From Microbacterium festucae (GTDB lineage Bacteria > Actinomycetota > Actinomycetes > Actinomycetales > Microbacteriaceae), in the NCBI RefSeq assembly GCF_025421715.1, contig NZ_JAOEFC010000003.1, positions 310,001 to 374,000 on the forward strand: 64,000 nucleotides of DNA, written 5' to 3'. The notes under the pieces are model-generated. The model had not been told where the DNA came from and made no database searches. It saw only the letters and a list, made by a program, of their open reading frames with translations. Positions within the stretch are counted from its first letter, which is position 1; each line of letters opens with the position of its first letter. The position numbers were made by a program, and so were the translations under genes. Below, in pieces: positions 1 to 7,868 of this stretch.

Positions 1-264
1 AGCGGAGCCTCGTCGAACTACTTCGGCTACTCCAACCCGGCCACCGACGCCCTCTTCGACCAGGGCGTGACCGAGCTCGACCCCGACAAGCGCAAGGCCA
101 TCTACGCCGACCTTCAGGCGCAGATCGCCGAGGACGCCGTGGTGTACCCGCTGGCCGACAACCTCAAGATCCTCGCCGTGAACTCGCGCATCGGCGGCGT
201 CGACGAGGCGCGCACCGTGCCGATCTACACCCTGGAGAACTTCGGTCTGCTGACCGAGAAGTGA
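1..264 (+). CDS. ABC transporter substrate-binding protein, family 5 (3' end only)
   Basis: The reading frame is open from the first base of the window, so only the last 87 residues are present. They match the C-terminal lobe of family-5 (peptide/oligopeptide/nickel) solute-binding proteins: a SxNYFGYSNP-like stretch, the helix DPDKRKAIYADLQAQIAEDA, then VVYPLADN, the usual 'fractional turnover, two-residue strand' ending of this family. It should be an exported lipoprotein that delivers substrate to the permeases just downstream. The next gene starts 95 bases after the stop. The substrate cannot be read from this fragment. The family call rests on the fragment plus the operon context. Confidence 0.82.
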   Translation, partial: SGASSNYFGYSNPATDALFDQGVTELDPDKRKAIYADLQAQIAEDAVVYPLADNLKILAVNSRIGGVDEARTVPIYTLENFGLLTEK

Positions 265-359
265 TCCGCCGGATGCCGTGGGCCGCGCCGCGCGCGTGAC
301 CCACGGCATCCGCATGCCCCACCCCGACAGACACCCCCGACCGACACCCCAGGAACGCC

Positions 360-1319
360 GTGACCCGCTTCATCCTCCGTCGCCTCGCACAGGTGATCCC
401 GATGCTGCTGGTGCTCACCTTCGTGGTGTTCTTCCTCATCCAGCTGGCGCCCTACGACGTGGTCGACTCGATCACCACGCCGAACATGTCCGACGAGACC
501 GTCGCGATCATGCGGGAGCGCTACGGCCTCGACCAGCCGGTGATCGTGCAGTACCTCTCGTGGCTGGGCAACGTGCTGCAGGGCGACCTGGGCTACTCGC
601 TCACCAGCCGCCAGCCCATCACCGCCGAGCTGGCCGCCCGGGTGCCCAACACGATCATCCTCGTCGCCCCGGCCTACCTCGCCGCCCTCGTCATCGCCAT
701 CGTGCTGGGCCTGGTCGCCGGCTCTCGCCGCGGCAAGCTCGCCGACCGGGTCATCGACTCGCTGGCCGGCGTCGGCATCGCCACCCCGTCGTTCTGGTTC
801 GCGCTGCTGCTCATCTACCTCTTCGGGTACGTGCTGCGCTGGTTCCCGATCATCGGCATGCACTCGGTGGGCAAGGAGGGCGACCCCGTCGACTTCCTCC
901 TGCACTTCATCCTGCCGTTCACGGTGCTCGTGGTCGCCTTCTTCCCCGAGCTGGCCCGCTACGTGCGCTCGGCGACCATCACCCAGACCTCGCAGGACTA
1001 CGTGCTCGTGCAGCGGGCGTACGGCGCCTCGCGCAGCCGCATCCTCGGCTTCCACGTCAGCCGCAACGTGCTGCTGCCGATCATCACGCAGCTCGGCCTG
1101 GCCCTGCCGCTGCTGGTGACCGGCGCCATCGTCACCGAGTCGGTGTTCGCCTGGCCGGGCATCGGCCCCTACTTCCTGTCGGCGACCAAGAGCCTCGACT
1201 ACCCGGTCATCCTCGCGGTGCTCATGCTCTCGGCGGTGCTGGTGATCGTCGGCAACCTCATCGCCGACATCCTCTACGTCGTCGTCGACCCGCGCATCCG
1301 CATCGGGGGAGCCTCATGA
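360..1319 (+). CDS. ABC transporter permease, DppB/OppB type
   Basis: This 319-residue inner-membrane permease belongs to the peptide/nickel ABC importer family. An N-terminal membrane helix (about residues 8-30, RRLAQVIPMLLVLTFVVFFL) is followed by a periplasmic stretch with the family signature YGLDQPVIVQYLSWL, and then five more membrane segments. The coupling (EAA-like) loop YVLVQRAYGASRSRILGFHV near residues 218-237 contacts the ATPases. The start is GTG at 360. Its stop overlaps the ATG of the next permease (ATGA), so the two are translationally coupled. The order SBP-permease-permease-ATPase-ATPase is the standard dpp/opp layout. Confidence 0.93.
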   Translation: MTRFILRRLAQVIPMLLVLTFVVFFLIQLAPYDVVDSITTPNMSDETVAIMRERYGLDQPVIVQYLSWLGNVLQGDLGYSLTSRQPITAELAARVPNTIILVAPAYLAALVIAIVLGLVAGSRRGKLADRVIDSLAGVGIATPSFWFALLLIYLFGYVLRWFPIIGMHSVGKEGDPVDFLLHFILPFTVLVVAFFPELARYVRSATITQTSQDYVLVQRAYGASRSRILGFHVSRNVLLPIITQLGLALPLLVTGAIVTESVFAWPGIGPYFLSATKSLDYPVILAVLMLSAVLVIVGNLIADILYVVVDPRIRIGGAS

Positions 1320-2167
1320 CCGCCCCGATCACCCTGGCCAGCGTCCGCCAGCGCGGCCGGTCGCTGCGCTCGCTCCCGGCCATTGCCGCGGCGGTGTTCC
1401 TCGGCATCGTCGTCGCCGTCAGCGTGCTCGCGCCGCTGCTGCCGTTGGACCCCACCACCACAGACCTCACCGCGCGGTGGCAGCCGCCCAGTGCCGAGCA
1501 CCTGTTCGGCACCGACGACCTCGGTCGCGATTACTTCTCACGCGTGGTCTACGGCGGTCAGATCTCCCTCACCGTGGGCGTGCTCGCCATGCTCGCCGCC
1601 ACCTCGATCGGCGTGGTCGTGGGGCTCGTCGCCGGCTATGCCCGCGGCTGGCTCGACGAGACCCTCATGCGCCTGGTCGACTTCCTCTCGTCGATCCCGT
1701 GGATGGTGCTCGTCATCGTCGCCAGCGTGTTCCTGCGCCCCGGGCTGTGGACGATCATCCTCGTCATCGGCCTGTTCGCCTGGATGCCGACGGCACGACT
1801 CGTGCGCGCCGAGACCATGTCGCTGCGCGAGCGCACCTACGTCGGCTACGCGCGCTTCCTCGGTGAGAAGCCGCGCAGGGTCGTCTGGCGCCACGTGCTG
1901 CCCGACGCCGCCCCGACGATCATCGTGGCCGCCGCCGCGACCATCTCGTCGGCGATGCTCACCGAGTCGGCCCTGAGCTTCCTCGGGCTCGGCATCCAGC
2001 CCCCGATGGCCTCGTGGGGGTCGCTGCTGGAGACCGCGCAGGGGGCGCTCGCCCGCAACCCGTGGCTCGCGCTCATCCCGGGTCTGCTCATCACCGGAAC
2101 CGTGCTGTCGTTCAACGTGCTCGGCGACGCGCTGCGCCGCACCATCGTGGAGAGGTCGGACGCATGA
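1316..2167 (+). CDS. ABC transporter permease, DppC/OppC type
   Basis: This is the second permease of the importer, 283 residues. The N-terminal cytoplasmic segment and first membrane helix (about 23-44) precede the DppC hallmark PLDPTTTDLTARWQPPSAEH and HLFGTDDLGRDYFSRVVYG. The EAA-type loop is ERTYVGYARFLGEKPRRVVW near 180-200. The C-terminal helices contain ALSFLGLGIQPPMASWG, which is highly conserved in this family. The gene overlaps its neighbours by 4 bases at both ends (ATGA at 1316-1319 and 2164-2167), so one operon mRNA is expected. It pairs with the upstream DppB-type protein to form the membrane channel. Confidence 0.94.
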   Translation: MTAPITLASVRQRGRSLRSLPAIAAAVFLGIVVAVSVLAPLLPLDPTTTDLTARWQPPSAEHLFGTDDLGRDYFSRVVYGGQISLTVGVLAMLAATSIGVVVGLVAGYARGWLDETLMRLVDFLSSIPWMVLVIVASVFLRPGLWTIILVIGLFAWMPTARLVRAETMSLRERTYVGYARFLGEKPRRVVWRHVLPDAAPTIIVAAAATISSAMLTESALSFLGLGIQPPMASWGSLLETAQGALARNPWLALIPGLLITGTVLSFNVLGDALRRTIVERSDA

Positions 2168-2931
2168 CCGCGCTCCTGCGCATCGACGACCTCACCGTCG
2201 ACCTGCCCGCCGCCGGCGGCACCTTCCGCGTGCTCGACGGGCAGCGGCTCGAGGTCGAGGAGGGCGGCATCCTCGGCATCGTCGGCGAGTCGGGCTCGGG
2301 CAAGACGATGCTGCTGCGCACCATCATGGGCATCCTGCCCGAGGGCGCCACCCGCACCTGGACCGCCGCCTTCGACGGCCGTCCCATCGACGACGTCGCG
2401 CGCCTGCCGATCGCCATGGTCTTCCAAGACCCCATGACCTCGTTCAACCCGCTCGCGCGCATCGGCACCCACCTGGTCGAAGTCGCCCGCCGTCACGCCC
2501 GGCTCTCCCGCGGCGAAGCGCGCCGCCGCGCGGTCGAGGCGCTGGCCGCCGTGCGCGTGCCCGACCCCGAGCGGGTGTTCGGCCGCTACCCGCACGAGCT
2601 GTCGGGAGGCCTGCGCCAGCGCGCCATGATCGCGATGAGCCTGCTCGCCGAGCCGCGCCTGCTGCTGGCCGACGAGCCCACCACCGCGCTGGATGCCACC
2701 GTGCAGGCCGAGATCCTCGCGCTGCTGCGCCAGCTGCAGGCCGAGCGGCGCCTCACCGTCGTCGTGGTCACCCACGACCTCGGAGTCGTCGCGGCCCTGT
2801 GCGACACCGTCGCCGTCATGAAGGACGGCGCGATCGTCGAACGCGGACCGGTCGACGACGTGTTCTCGCAGCCCCAGCATCCGTACACGCGGTCGCTGCT
2901 GGATGCCGCGCCGGAACGGGGGACCCTGTGA
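2164..2931 (+). CDS. ABC transporter ATP-binding protein, DppD/OppD type
   Basis: This 255-residue ATPase drives the importer. Walker A is GESGSGKT at residues 41-48, the signature is [11 protein letters not shown] near 145, and Walker B is LLLADEPTT near 168, followed by the D-loop ALDATVQ and the switch His in VVVTHDLG. The protein ends in [15 protein letters not shown], the start of the oligopeptide/dipeptide C-terminal extension, but it is shorter than many DppD proteins (about 320 residues), so the Cys-rich extension is missing. The ATG at 2164 overlaps the preceding stop by 4 bases. Confidence 0.92.
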   Translation: MTALLRIDDLTVDLPAAGGTFRVLDGQRLEVEEGGILGIVGESGSGKTMLLRTIMGILPEGATRTWTAAFDGRPIDDVARLPIAMVFQDPMTSFNPLARIGTHLVEVARRHARLSRGEARRRAVEALAAVRVPDPERVFGRYPHELSGGLRQRAMIAMSLLAEPRLLLADEPTTALDATVQAEILALLRQLQAERRLTVVVVTHDLGVVAALCDTVAVMKDGAIVERGPVDDVFSQPQHPYTRSLLDAAPERGTL

Positions 2932-3812
2932 GCGACGACGTCCTCGTCTCCGTCTCGGGGGCGCGCAAGACCTACCCGGTGCGCAACGCCTGGGGCCGGG
3001 TCACCGGACACCTCGACGCCGTCGCGGGCGTCGACCTCGACGTGCGCGCGGGCGAGACGCTCGGCGTGGTGGGGGAGTCGGGGTCGGGCAAGTCGACCCT
3101 CGGACGGCTGATCCTGCAGGTCGAGAAGCCCACCGCGGGTGAGATCGTCTTCGCCGACGATGTGCCGGGAGCCCTCGCGCGGCGGATGCAGGTCATCTAC
3201 CAAGACCCCTTCTCGTCGCTGAACCCGCACCGCACCGCGCTGCAGAACGTGCTCGAGCCGCTGCAGGTGGCCGCCGACCTCGACGCCGCCGCCGCGCTCG
3301 AGCGGGCCCGCGAGTCGCTGGCCGCGGTGGGCATCGAAGGCGACGCGGTGCACAAGCGCCCCCGCGCCTTCAGCGGCGGTCAGCGTCAGCGCATCGCCAT
3401 CGCGCGCGCGATCGCCCCGCGCCCCACCTTCATCGTCTGCGACGAGCCGGTCTCGGCCCTCGACATGCAGGTGCAGGCGCAGGTCACCGAGCTGCTGCAG
3501 AAGCTGCAGCGCGAGTTCGGCCTCACCTACCTGTTCATCTCGCACGACCTCTCCGTCGTGCGCGAGATCGCCACCCGCACCGCCGTCATGCGGCGCGGAC
3601 GCATCGTCGAGCTCGCCCCGACCGCCGCGCTGTTCGACGACCCGCGGCACCCCTACACGCAGCGGCTGCTCGAGGCCGTGCTGGTGCCCGATCCCGCGCG
3701 CGCCCGCGAACGCCTCGCGCAGATCGCGACCCGCCCCGCCGAAGACGCCGACACCGGCGCCCCCGAGCGACCCCTCGTCGAGGTCGCCCCCGCCCACTTC
3801 GTCGCCCTCTGA
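2928..3812 (+). CDS. ABC transporter ATP-binding protein, DppF/OppF type
   Basis: This is the second ATPase of the importer, 294 residues. Walker A is GESGSGKST near residue 49, the signature is [11 protein letters not shown] near 147 and Walker B is [12 protein letters not shown] near 167. The C-terminal motif [20 protein letters not shown] is the oligo/dipeptide extension typical of DppF. The GTG start at 2928 overlaps the preceding stop (GTGA), so the five genes form one transcription unit. The gene faces the minus-strand DUF1684 gene across a repeat-rich spacer of 628 bases. Confidence 0.93.
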   Translation: MSDDVLVSVSGARKTYPVRNAWGRVTGHLDAVAGVDLDVRAGETLGVVGESGSGKSTLGRLILQVEKPTAGEIVFADDVPGALARRMQVIYQDPFSSLNPHRTALQNVLEPLQVAADLDAAAALERARESLAAVGIEGDAVHKRPRAFSGGQRQRIAIARAIAPRPTFIVCDEPVSALDMQVQAQVTELLQKLQREFGLTYLFISHDLSVVREIATRTAVMRRGRIVELAPTAALFDDPRHPYTQRLLEAVLVPDPARARERLAQIATRPAEDADTGAPERPLVEVAPAHFVAL

Positions 3813-3862
3813 CCCGGGGTCGGGTGCGGTCGTTCGCTGGCTGGCTCGCTGGCTCGTTCATC

Positions 3863-3945
3863 GCCGAGTGCACGGCTTGGCGCCCAGCGAACGGCTTGCG
3901 CACCCGCAGAACCCCGTGCACTCGGCGGGAGGTCGTGCACTCGGC
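3863..3945 (+). repeat. 83-bp intergenic repeat, copy 1 (family C)
   Basis: First of three copies. The left arm GCCGAGTGCACG (3863-3874) is followed by a 40-bp middle and two direct copies of the complementary arm CGTGCACTCGGC (3915-3926 and 3934-3945). The left arm can therefore pair with either right arm. The middle shares 'gcttggcgcccagcgaacgg' with the other copies. This looks like a REP-like palindromic unit and no protein is supported here. Confidence 0.85.
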
Positions 3946-4037
3946 ATCCGATCGGCGCTGCGCGGGTCGGCGGGACTCGGTCAGCGCTAGCTGGGGCGGC
4001 CTCGCTCGCCTCGCGCACGCTTGAGCCCGCGTCCATC

Positions 4038-4120
4038 GCCGAGTGCACGGCTTGGCGCCCAGCGAACGGCTTACGCACCCGCTGAACCCCGTGCACTCGG
4101 CGGGAGGTCGTGCACTCGGC
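4038..4120 (+). repeat. 83-bp intergenic repeat, copy 2 (family C)
   Basis: Second copy, exactly the same length as copy 1. The left arm is at 4038-4049 and the right arms are at 4090-4101 and 4109-4120. The similarity to copy 3 extends to the left through gcctcgcgcacgc-ttgagcccgcgtccat, so copies 2 and 3 probably derive from a larger duplicated segment. Confidence 0.85.
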
Positions 4121-4261
4121 ATCCGGTCGGCGCTGCTGTGAGCGCGGGGCTCGGGCGCTGCCGTGGGTCAGGCGCCGTGCTTCCGGCCGGTGTCACTTGG
4201 CCGGCGGCGGTGGTTGCGGTCGGCCGCGGTCGCCTCGCGCACGCCTGAGCCCGCGTCCATC

Positions 4262-4344
4262 GCCGAGTGCACGGCTTGGAGCCCAGCGAACGGCTTACGC
4301 ACCCGTTGAACCCCGTGCACTCGGCGGGAGGTCGTGCACTCGGC
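4262..4344 (+). repeat. 83-bp intergenic repeat, copy 3 (family C)
   Basis: Third copy. The left arm is at 4262-4273 and the right arms are at 4314-4325 and 4333-4344, with the same internal spacing as copies 1 and 2. The arms are unchanged while a few bases in the middle differ, which suggests selection for, or recent spread of, the palindromic arms. Confidence 0.85.
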
Positions 4345-4409
4345 GACAACCACGGGCGCACAAGCGACCCGGGGCACAACCCCGGAGCGCAACCACGGGC
4401 CCCCAGACG

Positions 4410-4428
4410 CCCGGGGCGCAGCCCCGGG
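4410..4428. terminator. GC-rich hairpin between convergent genes
   Basis: CCCGGGGC (4410-4417) and GCCCCGGG (4421-4428) form a perfect 8-bp stem with a 3-base loop. It lies 12 bases beyond the stop of the minus-strand DUF1684 gene and downstream of the plus-strand dpp-like operon. There is no T run, so function as a bidirectional terminator is inferred from position. Confidence 0.45.
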
Positions 4429-4440
4429 GCGCAACGCCGC

Positions 4441-5160
4441 TCAGGCGCCGGCGCGGAGGGCGCGGCGCTCGCCGGCGGGGATCGGGAAGGCGAAGCGGTT
4501 GCCGGCGGGCGGCAGCGGGCAGACGTACTCGTCGCTGAAGGCGCAGGGCGGCAGGTAGGCGCGACCGAAGTCGACCTCGACGGTGCCGTCGGCGGCGGGC
4601 AGGTCGATCGGCAGGAAGCGGAAGCGGTACGCCCCGTCGGATGCCGTGGCGTCGGCGATCACGGCCGAGAGGCCGTCTTCGTCGGCAGCGACCGACAGGT
4701 GCACGGGGGTGCCCGCCACCTCCAGGTCGATCGTGCCGCCTGCCGGGGCCACCCGTTCGTGACCGTCGACGCTGCGCACGGTCACGGTCGCCCCGTCGGG
4801 TGCGGGGGTGAAACGGCCGCGCACGCGCCACGCGTCGTCGGCGGGGAAGGACTCGATGCCGGTCAGCGCGAGGCGCCCGGGGGCTTCGGGGTCGAAGACC
4901 CGCAGCGCGTGGGCGCCGTCGCGCGCGAAGGCCCGCAGCAGCAGGCGGCCCTCGCGGACCTGCTCGAACGGCGCGAGGACGACCGCGCCGCTCTCGGGCA
5001 GGTCGGTGCCGTGCACGCCGTCGGCGTCGGCCCACCAGCGACCCGGTGCGCCCTCGAACTCACGGGGGGTGGCGTCGAGCCAGTGGGTGTGGCGCAGCGA
5101 CGCAGTGCCGAACGGGGCGGAGACGGCATCCCAACGGGACGCGACGGGCGCGGTGGTCAT
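4441..5160 (-). CDS. DUF1684 domain protein
   Basis: This 239-residue cytoplasmic protein matches the DUF1684 family. The diagnostic region is near the C terminus: YRFRFLPIDLPAADGTVEVD, then DFGRAYLPPCAFSDEYVCPL with PPAGNRFAFPIPAGER. The N-terminal half carries the family WLDATPREFEGAPGRWW-like strand. No enzymatic role is established for the family and no catalytic residues can be named from the sequence. The ATG start lies 6 bases after a TAGCGT box, so a leaderless monocistronic transcript is likely. The gene is convergent with the dpp-like operon and divergent from the small membrane gene at 5231. Confidence 0.85.
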   Translation of the reverse strand: MTTAPVASRWDAVSAPFGTASLRHTHWLDATPREFEGAPGRWWADADGVHGTDLPESGAVVLAPFEQVREGRLLLRAFARDGAHALRVFDPEAPGRLALTGIESFPADDAWRVRGRFTPAPDGATVTVRSVDGHERVAPAGGTIDLEVAGTPVHLSVAADEDGLSAVIADATASDGAYRFRFLPIDLPAADGTVEVDFGRAYLPPCAFSDEYVCPLPPAGNRFAFPIPAGERRALRAGA

Positions 5161-5166
5161 GCCTTC

Positions 5167-5172
5167 ACGCTA
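5167..5172 (-). promoter_or_regulatory. -10 box of the DUF1684 gene (leaderless)
   Basis: TAGCGT on the minus strand lies 6 bases before the ATG at 5160, so transcription should begin at or next to the start codon. Confidence 0.5.
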
Positions 5173-5217
5173 CCCGCGCGGGAGGCCCCGGGCGCCGCCC
5201 GGCGACGCACGACGACA

Positions 5218-5223
5218 TAGGCT
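5218..5223 (+). promoter_or_regulatory. -10 box of the small membrane gene (leaderless)
   Basis: TAGGCT lies 7 bases before the GTG at 5231, the same geometry as at many other genes in this window. Confidence 0.5.
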
Positions 5224-5230
5224 GGATGCC

Positions 5231-5413
5231 GTGAACAAGAACACCGTCTGGACCGTCATCGGCGTCATCGTCGCGGTCATCATCGCGTGGTGGCTCGTCA
5301 ACGTGCTGTTCGCGGTGCTGGCCTTCGCCTTCAAGCTGCTGGTCGTCGCGGTCGTCGCCGTCGTCGTCTTCTTCCTCATCCGGATGCTGGTCGGCCGAGG
5401 CAGCAGCGACTGA
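5231..5413 (+). CDS. small hydrophobic membrane protein
   Basis: This 60-residue protein is almost entirely membrane-spanning: VWTVIGVIVAVIIAWWLVNV (about 5-24) and a second segment AFKLLVVAVVAVVVFFLIRM (about 33-52), with a short Arg/Gly/Ser tail. GTG at 5231 was chosen because it follows a -10 box by 7 bases and leaves a compact two-helix protein; longer readings upstream run through the DUF1684 gene. No family function is recognised. It ends 14 bases before the tRNA-Ser gene. Confidence 0.72.
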   Translation: MNKNTVWTVIGVIVAVIIAWWLVNVLFAVLAFAFKLLVVAVVAVVVFFLIRMLVGRGSSD

Positions 5414-5427
5414 TAAACTCGTCTGTT

Positions 5428-5516
5428 GGAAGTGTGTCCGAGCGGCCTAAGGAGCATGGCTGGAATCCATGTAGGCGGGGTAACTCGCCTCGCAGGTTCA
5501 AATCCTGTCACTTCCG
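5428..5516 (+). tRNA. tRNA-Ser (GGA anticodon)
   Basis: An 89-nt class II tRNA. The acceptor stem GGAAGTG (5428-5434) pairs with CACTTCC (5509-5515), with G at 5516 as discriminator and an encoded CCA at 5517-5519. The anticodon stem CATGG/CCATG encloses the loop CTGGAAT, with anticodon GGA at 5462-5464. The long variable arm GGCGGGG-TAACT-CGCCT and the T arm GCAGGTTCAAATCCTGT are clear. The -10 box TAAACT (5414-5419) lies 8 bases upstream. Confidence 0.97.
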
Positions 5517-5523
5517 CCACCAG

Positions 5524-5556
5524 ATGAGCGTCGTCCCCCACCGGGGCGGCGCTCAT
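5524..5556 (+). terminator. hairpin terminator after tRNA-Ser
   Basis: ATGAGCGTCGTCCCC and GGGGCGGCGCTCAT form a 14-bp stem with two G-U pairs, five bases beyond the CCA end, followed by a short pyrimidine run (cgctttcccc). Confidence 0.6.
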
Positions 5557-5639
5557 CGCTTTCCCCCGCCCAGCCCGCCCTCCCCGCCCTCCCCGCCGAG
5601 CCCGTCCAGCCCGCCGAAGCCCCGCCAAGCCCCCGCCGG

Positions 5640-7868
5640 TCACCCCGAGGCGAAGGCCGACCCGGGCCGCACGACCAGCGAGCGGGGGAGCAGCAGCGCG
5701 CGGGCGCGCACCGCGCCGTCGGCGGCGGCGAGCATGGCGGCGCGCACTGCGACGGCGTCGTCGACCGGAGCGGCCGAGACCGCGCCGGGCCGGGCGTAGC
5801 TGGCGCGTTCGACGGCGGAGACCAGACGCGCGACGGCCGCGGCATCCGCCCCGCCCTCGGCCACCAGGCGCACCCCGAACGCGCGCGGCGATTCGGCAGC
5901 CGGCACGTGCATGCCGATGTCGAGCGCGGCATCCTGCACGAGGCGCCACGCCGCGGTCACCCCGGCGGCCCCCGCGAGGCCGCCGCGGCGGCGCAGCCAC
6001 AGCCGCCGCACCGCTCCGGCCAGCAGCGGCAGCAGCGCCACGAGCAGCACGGTGCCCAGGGTCGCGAAGTAGGGGCCGAAGTCGACGGCGGGGGTGGTCG
6101 GGTTCAGCGGGTCGGCGTCGATGGGCCGGTCGGGGGCGGTGGTCGCCTGCGTCGGCGCCGCGCTCGGGGTCGCGCTGGGCGTCTGACCCTCGGCCACGTC
6201 GACCCCGCCGTCGTCGGGGACGGGCTCGGTCTCGGCGGCGAACTGCGTGGCCACGCCCAGGCTCTTGGTCGGCTCGAAGGGCACCCAGCCGATGCCGCTG
6301 AAGAACACCTCGGGCCAGGCGTGCAGCTGGCTGGTGGTCACCTCGCCCACCCGCTCGTCGTCGATGCGCTCGCCGGTGTAGTTGCCGGGCAGGAACCCGA
6401 TGGCGATGCGCGAGGGCATGTCGAGGGCGCGGGCCATCAGGGCGAACGCGCCCGCGAAGTGCACGCAGTAGCCCGACTTCACCTCGAGGAAGTCGGCGAC
6501 GGCGTCCGAGCCGGTGCCGTCGAAGCCCTCCTCGACGGGGGCGTTGAGCGAGTAGCTGAACTCGGGCCCGCGGAACCAGTCCTGCAGGGCGACGAGCTTG
6601 TCGTAGTCGGTCTCGGCTGCCGCGGTCACCTCCCGCGCGGTGTCGGTGATCGACTCGGGCGTGCCGGCGGGCAGGCTGTACACGCCGATGCGCGACTCGC
6701 TGAGGGTGGCCTCGGATGCCTGGATCTGCTCGCGCGTGGGCCGGGGGACGTGCGAGATGATCTCGTACTCCTGGCCCTGCGTGTTGGACTGCCCGGTGCG
6801 CACGGTGCGGCTGAACGGCACCGCGCGCCACTGCCCCTCCAGCCCCGTCACCGACACCGCCGGGTACGACACCGGCAGGTAGACCGAGTTGAGCTGATCG
6901 ATGCGCACGTCGGTGCGGTATTCGGTGACCCGGATGCCGTCGGTGACCTCGACCGGGTCGAACCCGCCCTCGTCCAGTGGCACCGAGCGCAGCCGGTCGG
7001 GCTGCCACACCGCGCCGTCGAAGGTCGACAGGGTCGTCACGCGCAGGTAGGGCAGGGTCGGCGCGTCCGAGCGCACCGACAGCACCTTCGCGTCGCTGCG
7101 CTGGCGCAGGTCGTCGCCGAGCTCGAGGGTCGGGTCGATGCTGGCGGGAAGGCCCGCTCCGGCGGCGACGTTGGGCGCCGGCAGCGCCGAGCCGCCGATG
7201 AGGGCGGCGACGATGGCCACGACGCCGATCGTGGCGGCCACGGCGGTGACCCCCGCCGACCGGCGCTCGAGGGTCGGCGCCTCGCGGGTGCGGGTCTCGG
7301 CGCGGATGAGGAACAGCAGCGCCGCGGCCATCAGGGCGAAGCCGATCACGTTGACGGTGGCGGGCACGGCGATGGCGGGGATGAGCCACACCGCGATCAG
7401 GGCGACGGCGGCGAGCAGCGGCATCCGCGCGGTGATGACCACGTGGTCCAGTGCGATGGTCAGCAGCCCCATCGCCGCGACGATGACGAAGCTCACGGCG
7501 GTCGTGGGCTCGAGCGGGGCGACCCCGACGAGGATCTCGTTGGATGCCTGCTGCACGAGCTGCGGTGCGGTGTGCAGCACCCCGCCGGTGGGGATGATCA
7601 GCAGCAGCGCCTGGTCGGCGAAGAACGTCGCGGTGACCCCCGCCACCCAGGCGGCGAGCTCTGCGGCGGTGGCGATGCCGGCGGCCAGCCCCGCCCGGCG
7701 CAGGCCGTAGCCGAGGCCCAGCAGCGCGGCGGCGCCGGCGAAGACCGCCAGCAGCCACGCGCCGGTGCCCACGACGGCCAGCAGCGGTGAGACGGCGGCG
7801 ACCACCGCCAGCCACAGGGCGACCGTCAGTCGGCCGTCACCGCGGCGCCACGACTCACGCCTCCACAC
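5640..7868 (-). CDS. transglutaminase-like membrane protein (DUF3488/TgpA type)
   Basis: A 742-residue membrane protein with several N-terminal helices (residues about 15-210), a large extracytoplasmic transglutaminase-like domain, and one helix before a cytoplasmic DUF4129-like tail. The papain-like core is visible: the nucleophile Cys in SGYCVHFAGAFALMARAL near 468 and the His in LHAWPEVFFSGIGWVPFEPT near 517. The third position is Glu (PFEPT) where classical transglutaminases have Asp, as often in this group. GTG at 7868 overlaps the upstream DUF58 stop and is preceded by a G-rich Shine-Dalgarno-like tract. It is the last gene of the moxR-DUF58-TgpA operon. The substrate is unknown; a cell-envelope peptide is plausible. 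Confidence 0.88.
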   Translation of the reverse strand: MWRRESWRRGDGRLTVALWLAVVAAVSPLLAVVGTGAWLLAVFAGAAALLGLGYGLRRAGLAAGIATAAELAAWVAGVTATFFADQALLLIIPTGGVLHTAPQLVQQASNEILVGVAPLEPTTAVSFVIVAAMGLLTIALDHVVITARMPLLAAVALIAVWLIPAIAVPATVNVIGFALMAAALLFLIRAETRTREAPTLERRSAGVTAVAATIGVVAIVAALIGGSALPAPNVAAGAGLPASIDPTLELGDDLRQRSDAKVLSVRSDAPTLPYLRVTTLSTFDGAVWQPDRLRSVPLDEGGFDPVEVTDGIRVTEYRTDVRIDQLNSVYLPVSYPAVSVTGLEGQWRAVPFSRTVRTGQSNTQGQEYEIISHVPRPTREQIQASEATLSESRIGVYSLPAGTPESITDTAREVTAAAETDYDKLVALQDWFRGPEFSYSLNAPVEEGFDGTGSDAVADFLEVKSGYCVHFAGAFALMARALDMPSRIAIGFLPGNYTGERIDDERVGEVTTSQLHAWPEVFFSGIGWVPFEPTKSLGVATQFAAETEPVPDDGGVDVAEGQTPSATPSAAPTQATTAPDRPIDADPLNPTTPAVDFGPYFATLGTVLLVALLPLLAGAVRRLWLRRRGGLAGAAGVTAAWRLVQDAALDIGMHVPAAESPRAFGVRLVAEGGADAAAVARLVSAVERASYARPGAVSAAPVDDAVAVRAAMLAAADGAVRARALLLPRSLVVRPGSAFASG

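Noticed and set aside
3813..4440. A CRISPR array, because of three regularly repeated units
   Set aside because: There are only three units of 83 bp, with internal palindromes, similar rather than unique intervening sequence, and no cas genes.
3824..4538. Open frames across the 83-bp repeats
   Set aside because: Translations of several frames repeat the same ECTxxxPANGLR-type peptides because the DNA repeats. There is no ribosome site or family match, so this is repeat DNA rather than genes.
5170..7815. Very long reading frames opposite or overlapping the transglutaminase and many other genes
   Set aside because: They are Arg/Ala/Gly/His-rich with no domains. In DNA this G+C-rich, stop codons are rare in all frames, and the in-frame alternatives have clear protein families.
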